Shown here: one piece after another, positions 37,522 to 50,135 of the stretch
Position numbering within the stretch: the stretch's first letter is position 1
How the letters are laid out: the number at the start of each line of letters is the position of its first letter
Assembly (NCBI GenBank): GCA_019649035.1
Contig: BMAT01002581.1
Span: 39,749-91,409, forward strand
Length of the DNA stretch: 51,661 nucleotides
Origin: Elysia marginata
Taxonomy: Eukaryota; Mollusca; Gastropoda; Plakobranchidae
Reading direction: 5' to 3'
Translations under genes and position numbers: made by a program
Notes under the pieces: model-generated
What the model was told of the DNA's origin: nothing
The model's input: the letters and a program-made list of their open reading frames with translations, nothing else
The model's database searches: none

Positions 37522-39820
37522 TATTCTATCTATTGATCTTAATCTGTTCTGATCCAGTTCTCTTCCAGGCCCTGTGTTTGGCCAGCTTGATTCAACTTGA
37601 CAATTTTTGCCGATTTTTTGTTTTGAGTTTCTTTTTAAAGATAAAATTTCTATTGGAAAAAGTATTTAAAAGCCACAATGAAAAAAGAGATATGTCACAG
37701 TTTGGAAAAAAATAATGTTATTGAGTCCAAGTTTTGGAATTGTTTGAATTACAAAAGCTCAGGCACACCGAATGTCAGATTTTCTGGTTTTTTTTTATAA
37801 TCCATTTATTGTTTATTGCATAACCTGTGTTGATGATTCTAATTCTGTGTGAGATGCAAAGCTGGACTTATTTTCAGTTCTTTTTTTTTCTTTTCAAAAA
37901 CCATATGGCTTCCTTAAAAACTTAAAATGTTTCTTACTTGAAAAATTTATCTGAAGGAAATATGTTTGCCAAGTAATAAACCTGAACTCTTTCACTTTGC
38001 GTATGTACAGTCACTCAGTTTGAAATGACACAAATATTTTTTCTTTTATATTTTGTCAAGTTCATTAGGTACATTTATCTTTGCTTCCAAACTTGTCAGG
38101 AAAGTTTATAAAATTTTTCAAAACTATGGGCAATTGAGTGTCTAGATTTGGAAAAAATATGTAGTCACTAAAAGTCAGTAGTTTTGTCTTGTCTATTTCC
38201 AATAAATTATCCTTTTACATTGGACCTTGGATCCAACAAACTTGTGAGGATAATGCGTAAATTTTTTCAAAACAAGGATCATTTAGAACACGGTCTCTTT
38301 GAAACAGCTCAAAGTGAGTGGAATGAGAAAATGATATACTGTCTATCAACCTCGTAATGTGTAGAAAATAGAAAATATAGCAAACTTAGGTAGTCTTGCG
38401 AATCTTTGCAATGCTAACTTTTTTGCCTTACGTTAATGTTCAAGTATTTTGATCAGCCCCCCGCCCCCTTCTCTCTCTCTCTCTCCAGCCGACTAAGCAA
38501 AATCAAGACCCACTGTCAGTTTTGGCTTCACTTCCAGTTTTTTAAAAGAAGTTTTTGAAAGAAGGTTTAAAGTCAGTTTTTTCCATAAAACTTAGTTCAA
38601 CACGGTTAAAGGAGAAACAAAACAGGACTTTTTTTCAGTTGGTGGAAAGCAAGGGTTTTTGGGTGCAAGGTTGTTGGGTATGAGGTTTGCTATGTAATTT
38701 TGAAAACAATTTTGGTAGTTTCTTGCATGTAAAATGTGAATTACCAGCAAGAATCTCAGGAAGAAATAGTTTGTTTAAATCATCAGAGAGTTTAAAGGTA
38801 TATTTGTAGCAGCAAACTTATTTGGATATTCACAAATCAGAGAAGACAGATTACACTGTATGTGATACACCAATACGGAAATCATTGTTGACAATTTTTA
38901 TCCAATTTTCTAGTCTTCTATTTATATATTTAAAAAAAAAGTATGTACTTTTTTATTTTTTCCCTTTTTGCACTTCTTTTCCTAATTTTTTTTCCTCCTT
39001 TTTGTGTGCATTTGTTATTATTTGGCTGTTATTAACTTTAAAAAATGTATGGAATTTTTAACCTTACATTTATTACTCCCAATGTTATAGTTTTGTAGTG
39101 AATATTTATTTCTATGCTTCTACAGTAAATTTTTATATTTATCTGTAGGTTTGGTTGTTTTCCATTGTTGTTTGTTTGTATTTTTTTTTTTTAATCTCTT
39201 ATTAGTTGGAAAACTTGAAAAGAGCCAAAACACAAATTTAAGGGACTCATTTCATCCTTTTGAATTCAATTGCTAACATTAATTTTTATCTTGAAATAGT
39301 TAAGTCTGATGTCCAGTGTAAATGAATTGGGTGTTGCTGTTTTCACCTTAAGGTATTGTTGCCCTGAGTAAGACATTTTTCTTAGCTCTCAACTGTAAAA
39401 AATTTAATAAAATTGCCAATATTTGGTGGAAAGGTATAAAAACTTTTGTTGATTTAGATTGAAAAGAACTTGTGTTTTCCAACTCATTTGTCCTGGATGC
39501 AAGACTTTGGTTTTTGCATAAATGCTCACACTTGAACAACAAGTTGAGTATTTCATTAAATACTTTTAATATTTGAGTTTTTTGGGGGGCACAATGATGT
39601 TGAACAATTTTAACTGTAGATAATTAAATTTTTTTCTTTAGATTCAAATCTACTCAGAAAATCTGTACCAAACTCCAGTCAAAGATAGTGATATTTGAAA
39701 ATATCTTAGCCATTTGAAGCGGTCAAGAAGTGTTTATATTTTTTACAGTCTAAATTTGTGTGTTTTTTTTCTCTATCAGGCCAAACTGAGATGATGATTG
39801 AAATATTTTAAAGGCTTGAA

Positions 39821-39972
39821 ATTAGCAGTGGACAGAAGTAGGCTTTAAGTGGAAATGCCTGAAATGTCTGTCTTTAGTATGATTCCAACCTTCGACTTAT
39901 GTCAGCTTCTGCACCCACCCCCTTGCCACTGAGAGAAACAAAGCATATAACATGTCACCTCTACGCTTCTTG
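39821..39972 (-). repeat. Dispersed repeat, copy 1 (inverse of that at 48.8 kb)
   Basis: ATTAGCAGTGG, AAGTGGAAATGCC, ACCTTCGACTTAT and GAGAAACAAAGC match, in reverse complement, the copy at 48796-48961. The minus strand has a tRNA B-box-like motif, degraded here, so the family may be tRNA-derived. A separate shared block, ATCAGAATAAATAGTGGAGG, lies at 40153-40179 in a different relative order. Confidence 0.7.
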
Positions 39973-40743
39973 AAAATAAGTTTCATGGCCAAGCTCCTTG
40001 CTTAGGGTTTTGCTGTCTAAAGCAGGAAGATTAAAATCACACCAAAGTCAACTATTGAATCAGGAAGCGCACCAACACTTAGCCATAAACAATAATCACA
40101 GGGAACAAACGATAACATTTAAGGTATGTCTCATATAAATTATAGATCGAGAGATCAGAATAAATAGTGGAGGCAGCCCCTGCATGACCAAATGATATAA
40201 AGATTTAAAGTTCCTTTTTTCCAAACTGAGACAAACAGCTCAATCTATTGTTTTGTGACAAAAATTTAAAATGAACGCAGGGTAGACAGATTTGTATTTT
40301 TAAAATTGTTCTAGTTATCCATGATAAGAGTCTGTGTTGTAAAGATTCTCTACTACATGCTGAAGCTATGTTGTGGCCTTCTCAGGATTTAGTCAATTCT
40401 GTTGCTTTTTTAAAAAATATTTATATATTTTTAGAGGATGACTCAAGGTGTGTTGACTGTGCTCAAAACTTCTAATTCTTACTGATATGTACTCTTTGCT
40501 TTTCTAATTATTGATTGGACATTGCAACAAAAAATGAAGGAAAATATCCTACACTTATAGTTATGTAAAAACCGAAGATATATAGCTGCCCTTACTTTAA
40601 TGTATTTACCTCACTCAAAAAAATTTTAGGCAAAAGAATTTTTAGCAACTGTGCAAAGTCTTGAGTTGCCTTGAAACCTTTCATATTTCTACCTACAAAT
40701 ATTTGGACCAATGTTTTATCATAACAATTTTTTTTGCCAATTA

Positions 40744-41519
40744 CAGTCAGACCCGCTTAATCGGGAAATTTCGGGAGAAGGCATCTTTTCCCGATTATCC
40801 GGGTTTTCCTGATTTTCTGGGTCTTTGCATTTTTTTACTAAAAATTGGACGTCTTGTGGAAATAAATGTAAAACTCAGGCAGAGAGAGAGAGAACAGAGN
40901 NNNNNNNNNNNNNNNNNNNNNNNNNNNNNNNNNNNNNNNNNNNNNNNNNNNNNNNNNNNNNNNNNNNNNNNNNNNNNNNNNNNNNNNNNNNNNNNNNNNN
41001 NNNNNNNNNNNNNNNNNNNNNNNNNNNNNNNNNNNNNNNNNNNNNNNNNNNNNNNNNNNNNNNNNNNNNNNNNNNNNNNNNNNNNNNNNNNNNNNNNNNN
41101 NNNNNNNNNNNNNNNNNNNNNNNNNNNNNNNNNNNNNNNNNNNNNNNNNNNNNNNNNNNNNNNNNNNNNNNNNNNNNNNNNNNNNNNNNNNNNNNNNNNN
41201 NNNNNNNNNNNNNNNNNNNNNNNNNNNNNNNNNNNNNNNNNNNNNNNNNNNNNNNNNNNNNNNNNNNNNNNNNNNNNNNNNNNNNNNNNNNNNNNNNNNN
41301 NNNNNNNNNNNNNNNNNNNNNNNNNNNNNNNNNNNNNNNNNNNNNNNNNNNNNNNNNNNNNNNNNNNNNNNNNNNNNNNNNNNNNNNNNNNNNNNNNNNN
41401 NNNNNNNNNNNNNNNNNNNNNNNNNNNNNNNNNNNNNNNNNNNNNNNNNNNNNNNNNNNNNNNNNNNNNNNNNNCAGAAATTCCCGATTTCGCATTTCCC
41501 GATTTCGCGGGTCCGACTG
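40744..41519. mobile_element. Tigger/pogo-like element containing an assembly gap
   Basis: TA at 40742-40743 and 41520-41521 flank inverted ends: CAGTCAGACCCGCTTAATCG on the left and, reverse-complemented, CAGTCGGACCCGCGAAATCG on the right. Repeated CCCGATT motifs follow inside both ends. CAGT...ACCCGC ends with TA duplication are typical of Tigger/pogo elements. Positions 40900-41474 are N, so the coding content is unknown. Confidence 0.85.
40900..41474. other. Assembly gap (N)
   Basis: This run of N lies within the Tigger-like element. The left flank ends in an AGAGAGAGAGAGA run. The frames that read across it on both strands are artefacts. Confidence 0.99.
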
Positions 41520-41521
41520 TA

Positions 41522-44500
41522 CAACCAATTTTTTTTTTCTGCTGCAAAACCATTATTTAGTTGATATCGTATCATTTTCTCCTTGGTCCAGTTGTATGAT
41601 TATTTTAATTTAACTTTTATATTTTCAAATGCTCTTTGTACTGTAAGTCGTGGAAAAGGGTCTGTGCAAACTAGGGCTAATGCCATACAATACGAGTTCT
41701 AGTCGTATCGCAAACACCAGCTCATGATCAATTTTGATTGGAGATGTAGCAGTCTCCTTGCCAGATGATCATCAGCACGGTGGTACATCAGTCTGCCAGA
41801 CCGACAGACGAGTACCTCTACACTCTATGCCCTCCCCTTTTTTCTCACACAAGTGCGGAGGGCTACTGTAGTGCCGCCGGTTGAAAGCCAAAAGGCAAAA
41901 TATTTTAAGACTAGCGCCATTCGGCGAGTACTAGTCCGTTGCTTGTCTGCTACTCTCTATTTGCGCTTGGCCTAAGACTTTCCATGCAGCAGGTAGAAAT
42001 ATTAGTGTTGGGAATGAAGATCTTATGCAGAGTGCTACATCCCACTGTAGATGGATCTCTATACCCTATACAGTGTAATTAGAAAGAAATATGATTTTTT
42101 CTTTTGGCTTGATGAATTAAAGCTGAGAAATATCTTTGTTGATTTGTGAGGTGGCCTAGGACAATCAGTCACATGTTGGAATGATGCCACATTGAGTTAT
42201 TACAGTTTTCATAAAGCGTATTTCATACCCTTCAAGAGGTTGTGCCTGATTTTTCCTGACAGCTTTTTAATAAAGAGAAACTGTTGTTTTGACTTTGAGC
42301 CAGGTTTCAGTTTGTGATCAGTTATAACCCTCTGGAAGTGATGCAATTGGTATTCTTGGAATTCAGAAGCCTGAAAGAGATTTTTTGTCAGTATTTGTAA
42401 AGCGCAGAAGATCTTTTTGGTCTGCATTTATAAAGTGCAGATTAAAAAAGATGCTTATGAAAACTTGGTGTTCATTGTAAAGTCATAAACGTGTCAATGG
42501 CTTAGAGTTAAAACCAGTGTGGACTATGTCACTAAGCTTTTCATGTCACCCAACATTCGTTTGATGCGCAGCTTTTCTATTCCTCCCACTCACACCGCAT
42601 CATAGACCTTATCCTAGCCAAGCTGCAATGCACTGATCAGTGCACAGTTCACTCTGCTCTGAAATGTTTTACCATATCCAAAAAAACAAATTGATTTGAC
42701 AATATGCTATCGATTGTTTTTTATAACCATTTTTCTGTTTTCAGAATTTTATCTTGAGTCTGTGAAAGGTTCTTCAACAATTATTTTTTATCTTGCAATT
42801 CTATGTTGCCGTTTACCTACATCTAAGAACTGGGTTTTACTTATCAAATCGGCTTCAATTCAAACACATTGATTTTCTACTATTTTAACAAAAAATTCTT
42901 TGTTAGTAAAAAAAATTGCAACCAAATTTTACTTTAAAAAATTATCTGTCCAGCCTTATTAAACGACTAACAGATAAGGAATACTGAAAGTTTTGCTGAT
43001 TTTTTTTTAAATAAAAAAGCAATCATGTGCTAGGAATATCTAGCCAGCCAGCTCACAGGGAATAATACTAGAAACAAAGAGTATGTGATGTGAAAAGGTT
43101 AATGACTGAAGAAAGTTTTGTCCTGATCCAACTTCTATATGAAAAAGAAAATGTGGGGAAAAATGAGGTACATGTTTCTGAAGAGTTAAAAAAAGTGAGG
43201 GGAAATATAATTTCATATTGTCTGTCTTTTCACTATTCTTTCTGAGTTAATTTTGAGACAAACTGAAATTTCATGAACACTCTGTACTTACATTTTGAAA
43301 AAAAATCTTTGTGTTTTTTTCTCCTAAACTGAGACTTGGTAGTTGACAATTTTGTTGGGTCAAGACATTATTAAGCTGTCTAATTAAAGAGCCAACAGCT
43401 CAAGTACTTAAATGTCACATTCCATTCTTACATGAAAGTACATTTTTTGCGAACATTGTGTTTGTTTTTTTGTTTTTTTTTGCAAGGTTCTTATCTATTT
43501 CTCACTGTCCTTTTTGACCAAAGGAGTAATTTCTTTTTGTTATAACACCAAAATTGAAAAAAAATGTTGCATTAACTGATTAAGCTTAAATTTTTATATT
43601 TTTAAAATTGTTATCGAAATGAAATATAGGTTTAGATTAAGTAGGTTGAGGATTTTTTTAAAATCTGCAATTTAGGAAAGGCTAAAAGTTCGGTTCTTGC
43701 AATGAGCCTGTTTATAAGAGTCATCCCCAGTAAAAATGTAACAATTTACAATTTTTTTTTCAAGTGATTGACAAACTGTTTTAAAGTCAATCTAAGCCAA
43801 AGCAACAAACAACATCCAAGCAGAGTAACTGGAATTCATTATGCCGTACAATAAGGTTTAACGGTCGCACAGTTGCAAGCCAGCAAGGGTTGTACATGTA
43901 TTAAACTGAGCATTTTATTGCCCTGCCTTGTTCATCCACATGTCCCTTTTTACTGTATGGAAAGCTTACTTGATCTTAATCAGTAATGATATTAAGCTGA
44001 AGCGTTGCATGTTTTTTTGTTCGTTGCTTAGTTAATGAAGGTATTATATCTTGCATCATACGATTATTATCATATCCCGGTTTGTAAAACAGCAAGAACA
44101 TTGTTAGAATGACTTGATACAAGTTAACGGTAGTGGTCAAGTGTTAAATACTTTTAACTGTATAAATGTTTATTAACATTCATCTACTAAACTATAAACA
44201 AGCAATATCTTCATGAATTGTATATGGTGTATTTGTATGAGCATATGTTTGTCTACTTGGTAAACTACATCTTAAAAAACCCCAAAAGCATGTTAAAACA
44301 GGTGTTGAGGAGGTGTTTGGGCAGCAAATATCACGTAATATGGTTTTGTGTAGGTTCATGAGTTTATCTAACTCAAAGAAATATATTTATGAGATCAATT
44401 GATACCGACATCAATGTAGCAGGACCGTACGGTATAGACCGATACAGGAAAAAAAGAAGAACCTGGATGTTTCTGTTTTTGCTTTATTCTCAGTCGAGAA

Positions 44501-46984
44501 ACAAAATACGGTAGAGTTTTTGTTTTGATTGAGATTCATTTGAACTATTAAAAAATTACATAAGGGTAATTAAAAAAAGGTTTTATGTGTTGTTTAATTG
44601 AGTAAAAGTTTGCGTATTGCACAGTACATAATAAACAGTAGCCAAATGTTTATTTTACCTTGATATAAAAAATGTATAAACTTTTTTTTTTAATCTTTAA
44701 AAGTATTTTGTCAAAGAATAAAGTAATTTTATATTCCTATATCTGCCTTGTAAAGCTGTAATCCTCTCATTGTTCCTAGTGGGGCATAAAGGCTTCTTGT
44801 ATTATTGAAAAAGTATGTCGCTTAAGTCCATATTTTTTCTCTAATTTATACACCTTTTAGATTGAATACAAGAAATTTAGACAGTTGTCAAAAACTGAGA
44901 GAATACTTTCCCAAAATTTCAAGGTATCCTATGTTGTCTAATTTGTTAAGACTTCAAAACTTCTACCAAAAAAATATTTGTTTTTGGTTTTCCTCACACG
45001 GTATTGTAACTATAGCAGCAGAATGTTTTGCTTCACTTGCACTATTTTTCTGCCAAGCATGCATCTAATTTTCTATCCCTGTTTGTCAATGATCTCATAT
45101 CAGTTGTGTTCACTTACACACAAGGGCATCATTCAAAACATTATCAATATACTGTGTTTGTCTATGTTCCTACATTCAAGGACATTCTTTTGATAATTAC
45201 AATTGATAATTACAAAACTTTAACTTTAACTTTGTTGGTATGGAGGAGAGTGACATAAGGTTTTCTTTTTTTTTTTTTTAAATTATGCAAGATATTTCAA
45301 TACCAAACACTAATACTGATTTAAAATTAGAGAAAAAAGAAACAAAAACTGACTTACATTTAAATCTGTATTGTTACAAAAATTAATGAAAAGACTTAGC
45401 TTACTGCAAATTCGTTTTGAGCTTGTTATTGTCTTAGGTAGGACTATGTACACCTATACAAATTATAAATTTTTTATAACATCTCTTTAAAATAACATAT
45501 ATTTTCAAAGTTCCAGTACATCAACATTTTCCCTCTACAACTCCTTGTGGCAGCTAATTAATTAAGGGTCCATATTTAATAAAAGTTATATTTTTTTCTG
45601 TACTATTTTAAAATAAGGAAATGAAGTGAAAGATTAAAAAAAAATAAACGCTTCATTTTCCCCTTATTTTCATTGCTCAAATGATAGATAGTATAAACTA
45701 CATTTAATGAATTAAGTTATTTTTTGTTTGCTGTAAAAATGAAAAATGAGAAATTTGACATTTATACATCATATGATTCTTTAGAAATCTTTCATTTCTC
45801 CATATATATGGGGATACTAGATTGATTTGTTATCTTTACTTACTTATACAGCTCTCCTTTGTTTTTTTTTCCATTGATGTGTAATATTTTGTCCTTTTTT
45901 AAATTTTATGGAGCCTCAGAATTCTTGAGGAACAAAATAATCAAACTTTGCTCTGAATTGTCAAAAAGGGTAATTTTTTTTATGTGCAACACACAAACTA
46001 ATAAAATACCTGCTGTCATACTATTATACCAAAGAATTTTTTTCATTTTCTATCTTCATAGCAATTTTTAGAACACAAAAGAAAAAAAAACAACCAAGAA
46101 ATCTATATCGCGCCTACATTTTATTTTATAATGTAACTGTTATGGCACTGCTTCATCAAACGTAAATCACAGCACAAGTTGTATAATGAGAAGGCACCTA
46201 GTTAGATGTTTTTTTTGCACTGTTACTGTGCTTTAGACCAGAAATATTAACACTGTACTTCTGCAATACTATTAATTTGAATAAATGCTGTTCTCATAGA
46301 GTGTCTATTTGAGATTTCAAAATCTTTATATTATTTTTCTTACAAAAGTTAAACTCTCTTACCCCCTTTAGTGCACATACATTTCATAGCAGTGGTTACT
46401 TATTTTGCAGAGCGTCTTTTACTTTTAAGCATGTTGCGAAGACCAATTCTTTTAAAGATTAGAAAGCAAACATACCTTGACTTACTTCAATGTCATAGCC
46501 CTCAGTCCGTAAGCAGTCAATTTTGGTTACTTAAGTCAATATAATTTAATAAATACATAGGGACATGTAAATGCCATTGCAAAAGGACTTGCACCCAAAG
46601 TGATTTTTTTTCTCTTTTGGTTATGTTATTGCTTATGTTCCCTAGAGATCAACTTTAGAAGAGCTGACTGTATTTTGATTATTTATCAATTTATAAATAA
46701 GTTTCTTCAAATGGTATGTAAACAGTCTTCATTGATTTGTTGGTATATGAATAATGAGAAACAAATTTTATTCATAAAGTTGTTGCTCTGTTCACACAAA
46801 GGTTTTGTTCTTAGCATGCTACTTTGTTTTAAAAATAACACCAGGTGCTAGAGAATGCTCTGAATTGCCTTATAGTGAACGAGTTACTTGTATATCAATA
46901 ATGTAGGCACTAGTTTGTGTTTTGGTTATAATGAAAAATTAAAAGGATAAAGTCTTTTTTACAGCATGAAATGAATTATAATTA
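41522..46984. other. Intergenic, no gene seen
   Basis: No splice-bounded or homologous coding segment is visible. The stretch 41640-42000 is noticeably richer in GC and CpG than its surroundings and may be an unidentified repeat. The remainder is A+T-rich with only short open frames. Confidence 0.55.
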
Positions 46985-47141
46985 TAGTGGAATCCACTGA
47001 AAGTCAACACATTCAAGGGAAACTCTTGCTGAAAGTAGACTCTGTTTTGCAGTCCCATTTTGTATTTATATGTCCTTATATTTTTGTTAAAGGCAACACA
47101 ATTTTTCGGTCCCGAGGTGTATACATTATCAAGCTTCTCTG
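46985..47141. mobile_element. Tigger/pogo-like MITE, 157 bp
   Basis: TA flanks the element at 46983-46984 and 47142-47143. The left end TAGTGGAATCCACTGAAAGT and the reverse-complemented right end CAGAGAAGCTTGATAATGTA are diverged inverted repeats. The motif CGGTCCCGAGGTGT near its right end matches GGCCCCGAGGTATT in the 4527-5358 element, so this is probably an internally deleted relative. Confidence 0.65.
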
Positions 47142-48365
47142 TACATGAAAAAATGTGACATATTATAGTATCTAAAGTAAGGAAACATCCTTCTCAAGAC
47201 ATGGTCTTTTCCTGCTTATAAAATATGAGAGTTTAAGTAGAAAATAAACTCAAATTTGATGAGCACAACTTGCAGTAGTCACAACGGGTTGATATTACCT
47301 ATACTGTACATTTAACTGGGACCTTATTCATTTGGTATTGCTCTGAGTGATAGAAAAACCGTTTTATAAAATCATTATAAGTGGGGGCAATTTACAACAG
47401 CAGCCCAATGTGGCCTAAAGAGTCATCTTTTAAATTTATAAGAAAGAGTTGAAACTACAAGTTGTGCAATTTTTTCTTTCTAGATCCTTTGTTTGAACTG
47501 TTGCCCTACAGGTATCAAATTTATTGTACAAGAGACCTTAGGAAACTATGTTTCGCCTGGTTAATGTTCTCCAATGGTTCTGGTCTGGTTTAAACTGTTG
47601 GTCAGAACAAATCTAAAATACCTTCATCTCACGTCAGCAGTCATAAATTCCTGTATTTATACATGTATCTATAGACTTACATTACATGTATAACTGTAGG
47701 CAAGTTTCTCTGTCTGTCTATCCTTCTCTTGTACATATAAAAATGCAAGTTTCTCTGTCTGCCTTTCTCCCTCACTCTTTCTTTCTCCCTCTTTGTCTCT
47801 CTCTTTGTTCAGCCTAAAAATGTTTACATCATGAAAGGAGAAACAAAAACCTGATACATTTAATATTAAAATATATTTAACCATTATTTGACATCGAAAT
47901 TTAAGAACATCTTATCTTGTTGATTCTGAATATTTTGTATATCTAATAATTCACGACCTGTTAGTTACCTAAATGATATTGAATGCATGACTTTTGCTTT
48001 TTCAGTCATGGTCAATGTAGTAACCATGTCATACATGTACTTGAATTAGTGTAGAAAACACTGATCAATATCTATAGATCTATAAATACATGTATCATAG
48101 TGGTAGCTGTGCTGGCCATAATTATAAGTATGCATGTAACTTGCTTTGTACTTTAAATGTTATCATTGTAGACATGAAAAATAAAAGATAATTTTAGTTT
48201 GTCAATTACTTTTGAACTGTTAACTTTTTGGTGTGCATATGTCTTTTGTCTTTTGCTTGGTTTTTGGTTTGTTTACTCAAGACTCAGTTTAGCCATAGGC
48301 TATATAGACTGTTTTATAGGCGCCTTAGGTGATGTTTTTTATATCTATTTGTGAATATAATTATT
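47142..48365. other. Intergenic, no gene seen
   Basis: A+T-rich sequence with a pyrimidine-rich patch at 47695-47810, where TTTCTCTGTCTG recurs. No coding or RNA gene is recognised. Confidence 0.55.
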
Positions 48366-48382
48366 ACATCTTAAGTGAAGTA

Positions 48383-48679
48383 CCGGCTCTATGGCCTAGC
48401 GGTAAGACACTCACTCAGAGATCAGGGGGTGCGTGGTTCGATCCCTGGCCGAGTCAAACCAAGGACTTTAAAATTGGTATTAGCAGTTGATTCTCCTAGT
48501 GTCGGGCATTATGGATTTAGTGGTAAGTCTGGTCGGCCCGGTGTCAGGATAATGTGACTGGTTGTGGTGTACGCAAGCGCTCTTTAAATCACACTGTGAC
48601 AGAACACTTTCAATTGTCTCCAGCGCTGTCTCTGATATAACCTCGAAATTGACTCGGACGTTAAAAATTCAAACAACCA
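48383..48679 (+). mobile_element. tRNA-derived SINE with 17-bp target-site duplication
   Basis: The head carries an A-box-like TGGCCTAGCGGTAAGA and a canonical B box, GGTTCGATCCC. A body follows and an A-rich tail ends in AAACAACCA. The 17-bp direct repeat ACATCTTAAGTGAAGTA flanks it at 48366-48382 and 48680-48696 without mismatch, which suggests recent insertion. It belongs to a different family from the copies at 22.9 and 27.1 kb. Confidence 0.93.
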
Positions 48680-48744
48680 ACATCTTAAGTGAAGTAAACT
48701 GTAAACCAAGGTAGTCGAAGTAGACTAATAAGTCTGCTTGGAAG

Positions 48745-48961
48745 ATTAGCAGTGGCGAGAAGTAGACTTATATGTGGAAATGCCACTACGCTCCTTAAAT
48801 TATTTAACAAAGGAGCGTAGTGGCAACATGGTATAAGCTTTGTTTCTCTAAGTGGCAAGGCGGTGGGTGCCGACGCGTCTATAAGTCGAAGGTTCGAATC
48901 ATACCAAGAGCGGACATTTCGGGCATTTCCACTTAAAATCCTACTTTTCTCCACTGCTAAT
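48745..48961 (+). repeat. Fold-back dispersed repeat, copy 2, with nested palindromes
   Basis: The outer arms ATTAGCAGTGGCGAGAAGTA (48745) and the reverse complement of the 48922-48961 end (ATTAGCAGTGGAGAAAAGTA) pair over ~40 bp. Inside, GCCACTACGCTCCTT at 48782-48796 and AAGGAGCGTAGTGGC at 48810-48824 form a perfect 15-bp inverted repeat with a 13-nt spacer. GGTTCGAATC near 48891 resembles a Pol III B box. The body matches the inverse of 39821-39972. Confidence 0.75.
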
Positions 48962-48963
48962 TT

Positions 48964-50032
48964 CATACCTTTACAATCTTCTAATCATTGATTGGGAAGT
49001 GGCTGCCTCCACTATTTATTCTAATCAGTCTGCTTTTGGTCATAACGAATTTTCAATATTAAAGTCCGTTCCAAGAAAGCAAAAGCCTCAAATTTTTAAA
49101 ATGACTTCTTTTGTTACAAAACATTAAGCGTTTGTACTTAACATACAAGCTTTAATCCATTCGTCCAAGCAGTATGGTTTTTCTCCATATCATTATAATC
49201 TGGTCAAATCTACCTTATAGTGAGGAGATACCTAAACAAATTGAAAACATAAATGCTTTCATCTCTGTCGGGAACTTCGGGGTTTTCTGGGTAACATAAA
49301 GTGATACAAATAGGTTAAAATCTATTAGGCTGATTTTGTGGAAAAATTAATTTACTTTCGGGATTTTAAAATTGGTAAGCAATGATCCTATCGACTCATT
49401 GTCATAAATCTTATTAGTTGAGATTCGCACCAATAAGAGATTGTGCATTTTCTCGTCCAAAGCATAGTGGTTACGCGTTTGGTTGTGAGAAAGTATAGTG
49501 ATCTATCAGTTTAACATTTGCCTTGCGTTCACGGCTAATGAGTTGGAAGTTGGAAACTACTTTTTCCAGATAACGCCTCTTAAAGTTTCATTTTTTTTCA
49601 CCTTTTTCTCTGTATTTTAAACCAAGAAAAGGTGTAATATCTTTTCACAAAATATTGATAGTTACATGAATATTTTTACTGTTCAAAGCTGACAAAAATA
49701 TCTCTTAAGACACAGCAGTGCCTTTGAAGATAAAAATCGCGACATCCAATTCCAACTCATTCACCCTGTTTGCGAGATTGACATGTAACAAATTTAAAAG
49801 CTTCACGGCTTTAAAATATTTGTTTTCTTGTATATTGACAAGTACGTTTGTATGTTATTGTAGGTGATAAAGGCGGTATGGGATCAACAGTATAAACCCC
49901 ACAGGGCACAACTGTAACAATTTGTTTTTTTTTAAGCCAGGTGAACGTTTACGTGGATGACATGACCTCATTGAGCGTAGCACACGTGGATCCTATTAGC
50001 AACGCATAAAGGAGCCTTTCAATTTTCCAATT
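48964..50032. other. Intergenic, no gene seen
   Basis: No coding segment is recognised. A 27-bp block at about 48999-49025 is shared inversely with 40153-40179, indicating further fragments of the same dispersed repeat. Confidence 0.5.
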
Positions 50033-50135
50033 GGAAATGAGAATAGAGCATAAAATTATCGTTCTTGTCTGCAAACAATTGACTTCAAAGAAGTTTACCA
50101 ACAGGAACGATAATTTGCGCTCTAATCTCATTCCC
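50033..50135. mobile_element. Small fold-back element, copy 2 (103 bp)
   Basis: The left arm GGAAATGAGAATAGAGCATA and the reverse-complemented right arm GGGAATGAGATTAGAGCGCA are inverted repeats over ~35 bp, with AAATTATCGTTC in both. It is related to 27709-27823. It has no coding capacity. Confidence 0.65.

Larger units (their letters stand above)
37455..40743. other. Probable 3' UTR and downstream region, no gene seen
   Basis: This is A+T-rich sequence with no convincing exon. AATAAA candidates for ANKRD13C polyadenylation are at 37516 and 37975, plus weaker ones farther right. A C-run followed by CT repeat lies at 38458-38488. One dispersed repeat is at 39821-39972. Confidence 0.6.

Noticed and set aside
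40661-41613. Open frames of 217-299 codons across the second N run
   Set aside because: They are open only because the gap contains no readable codons.
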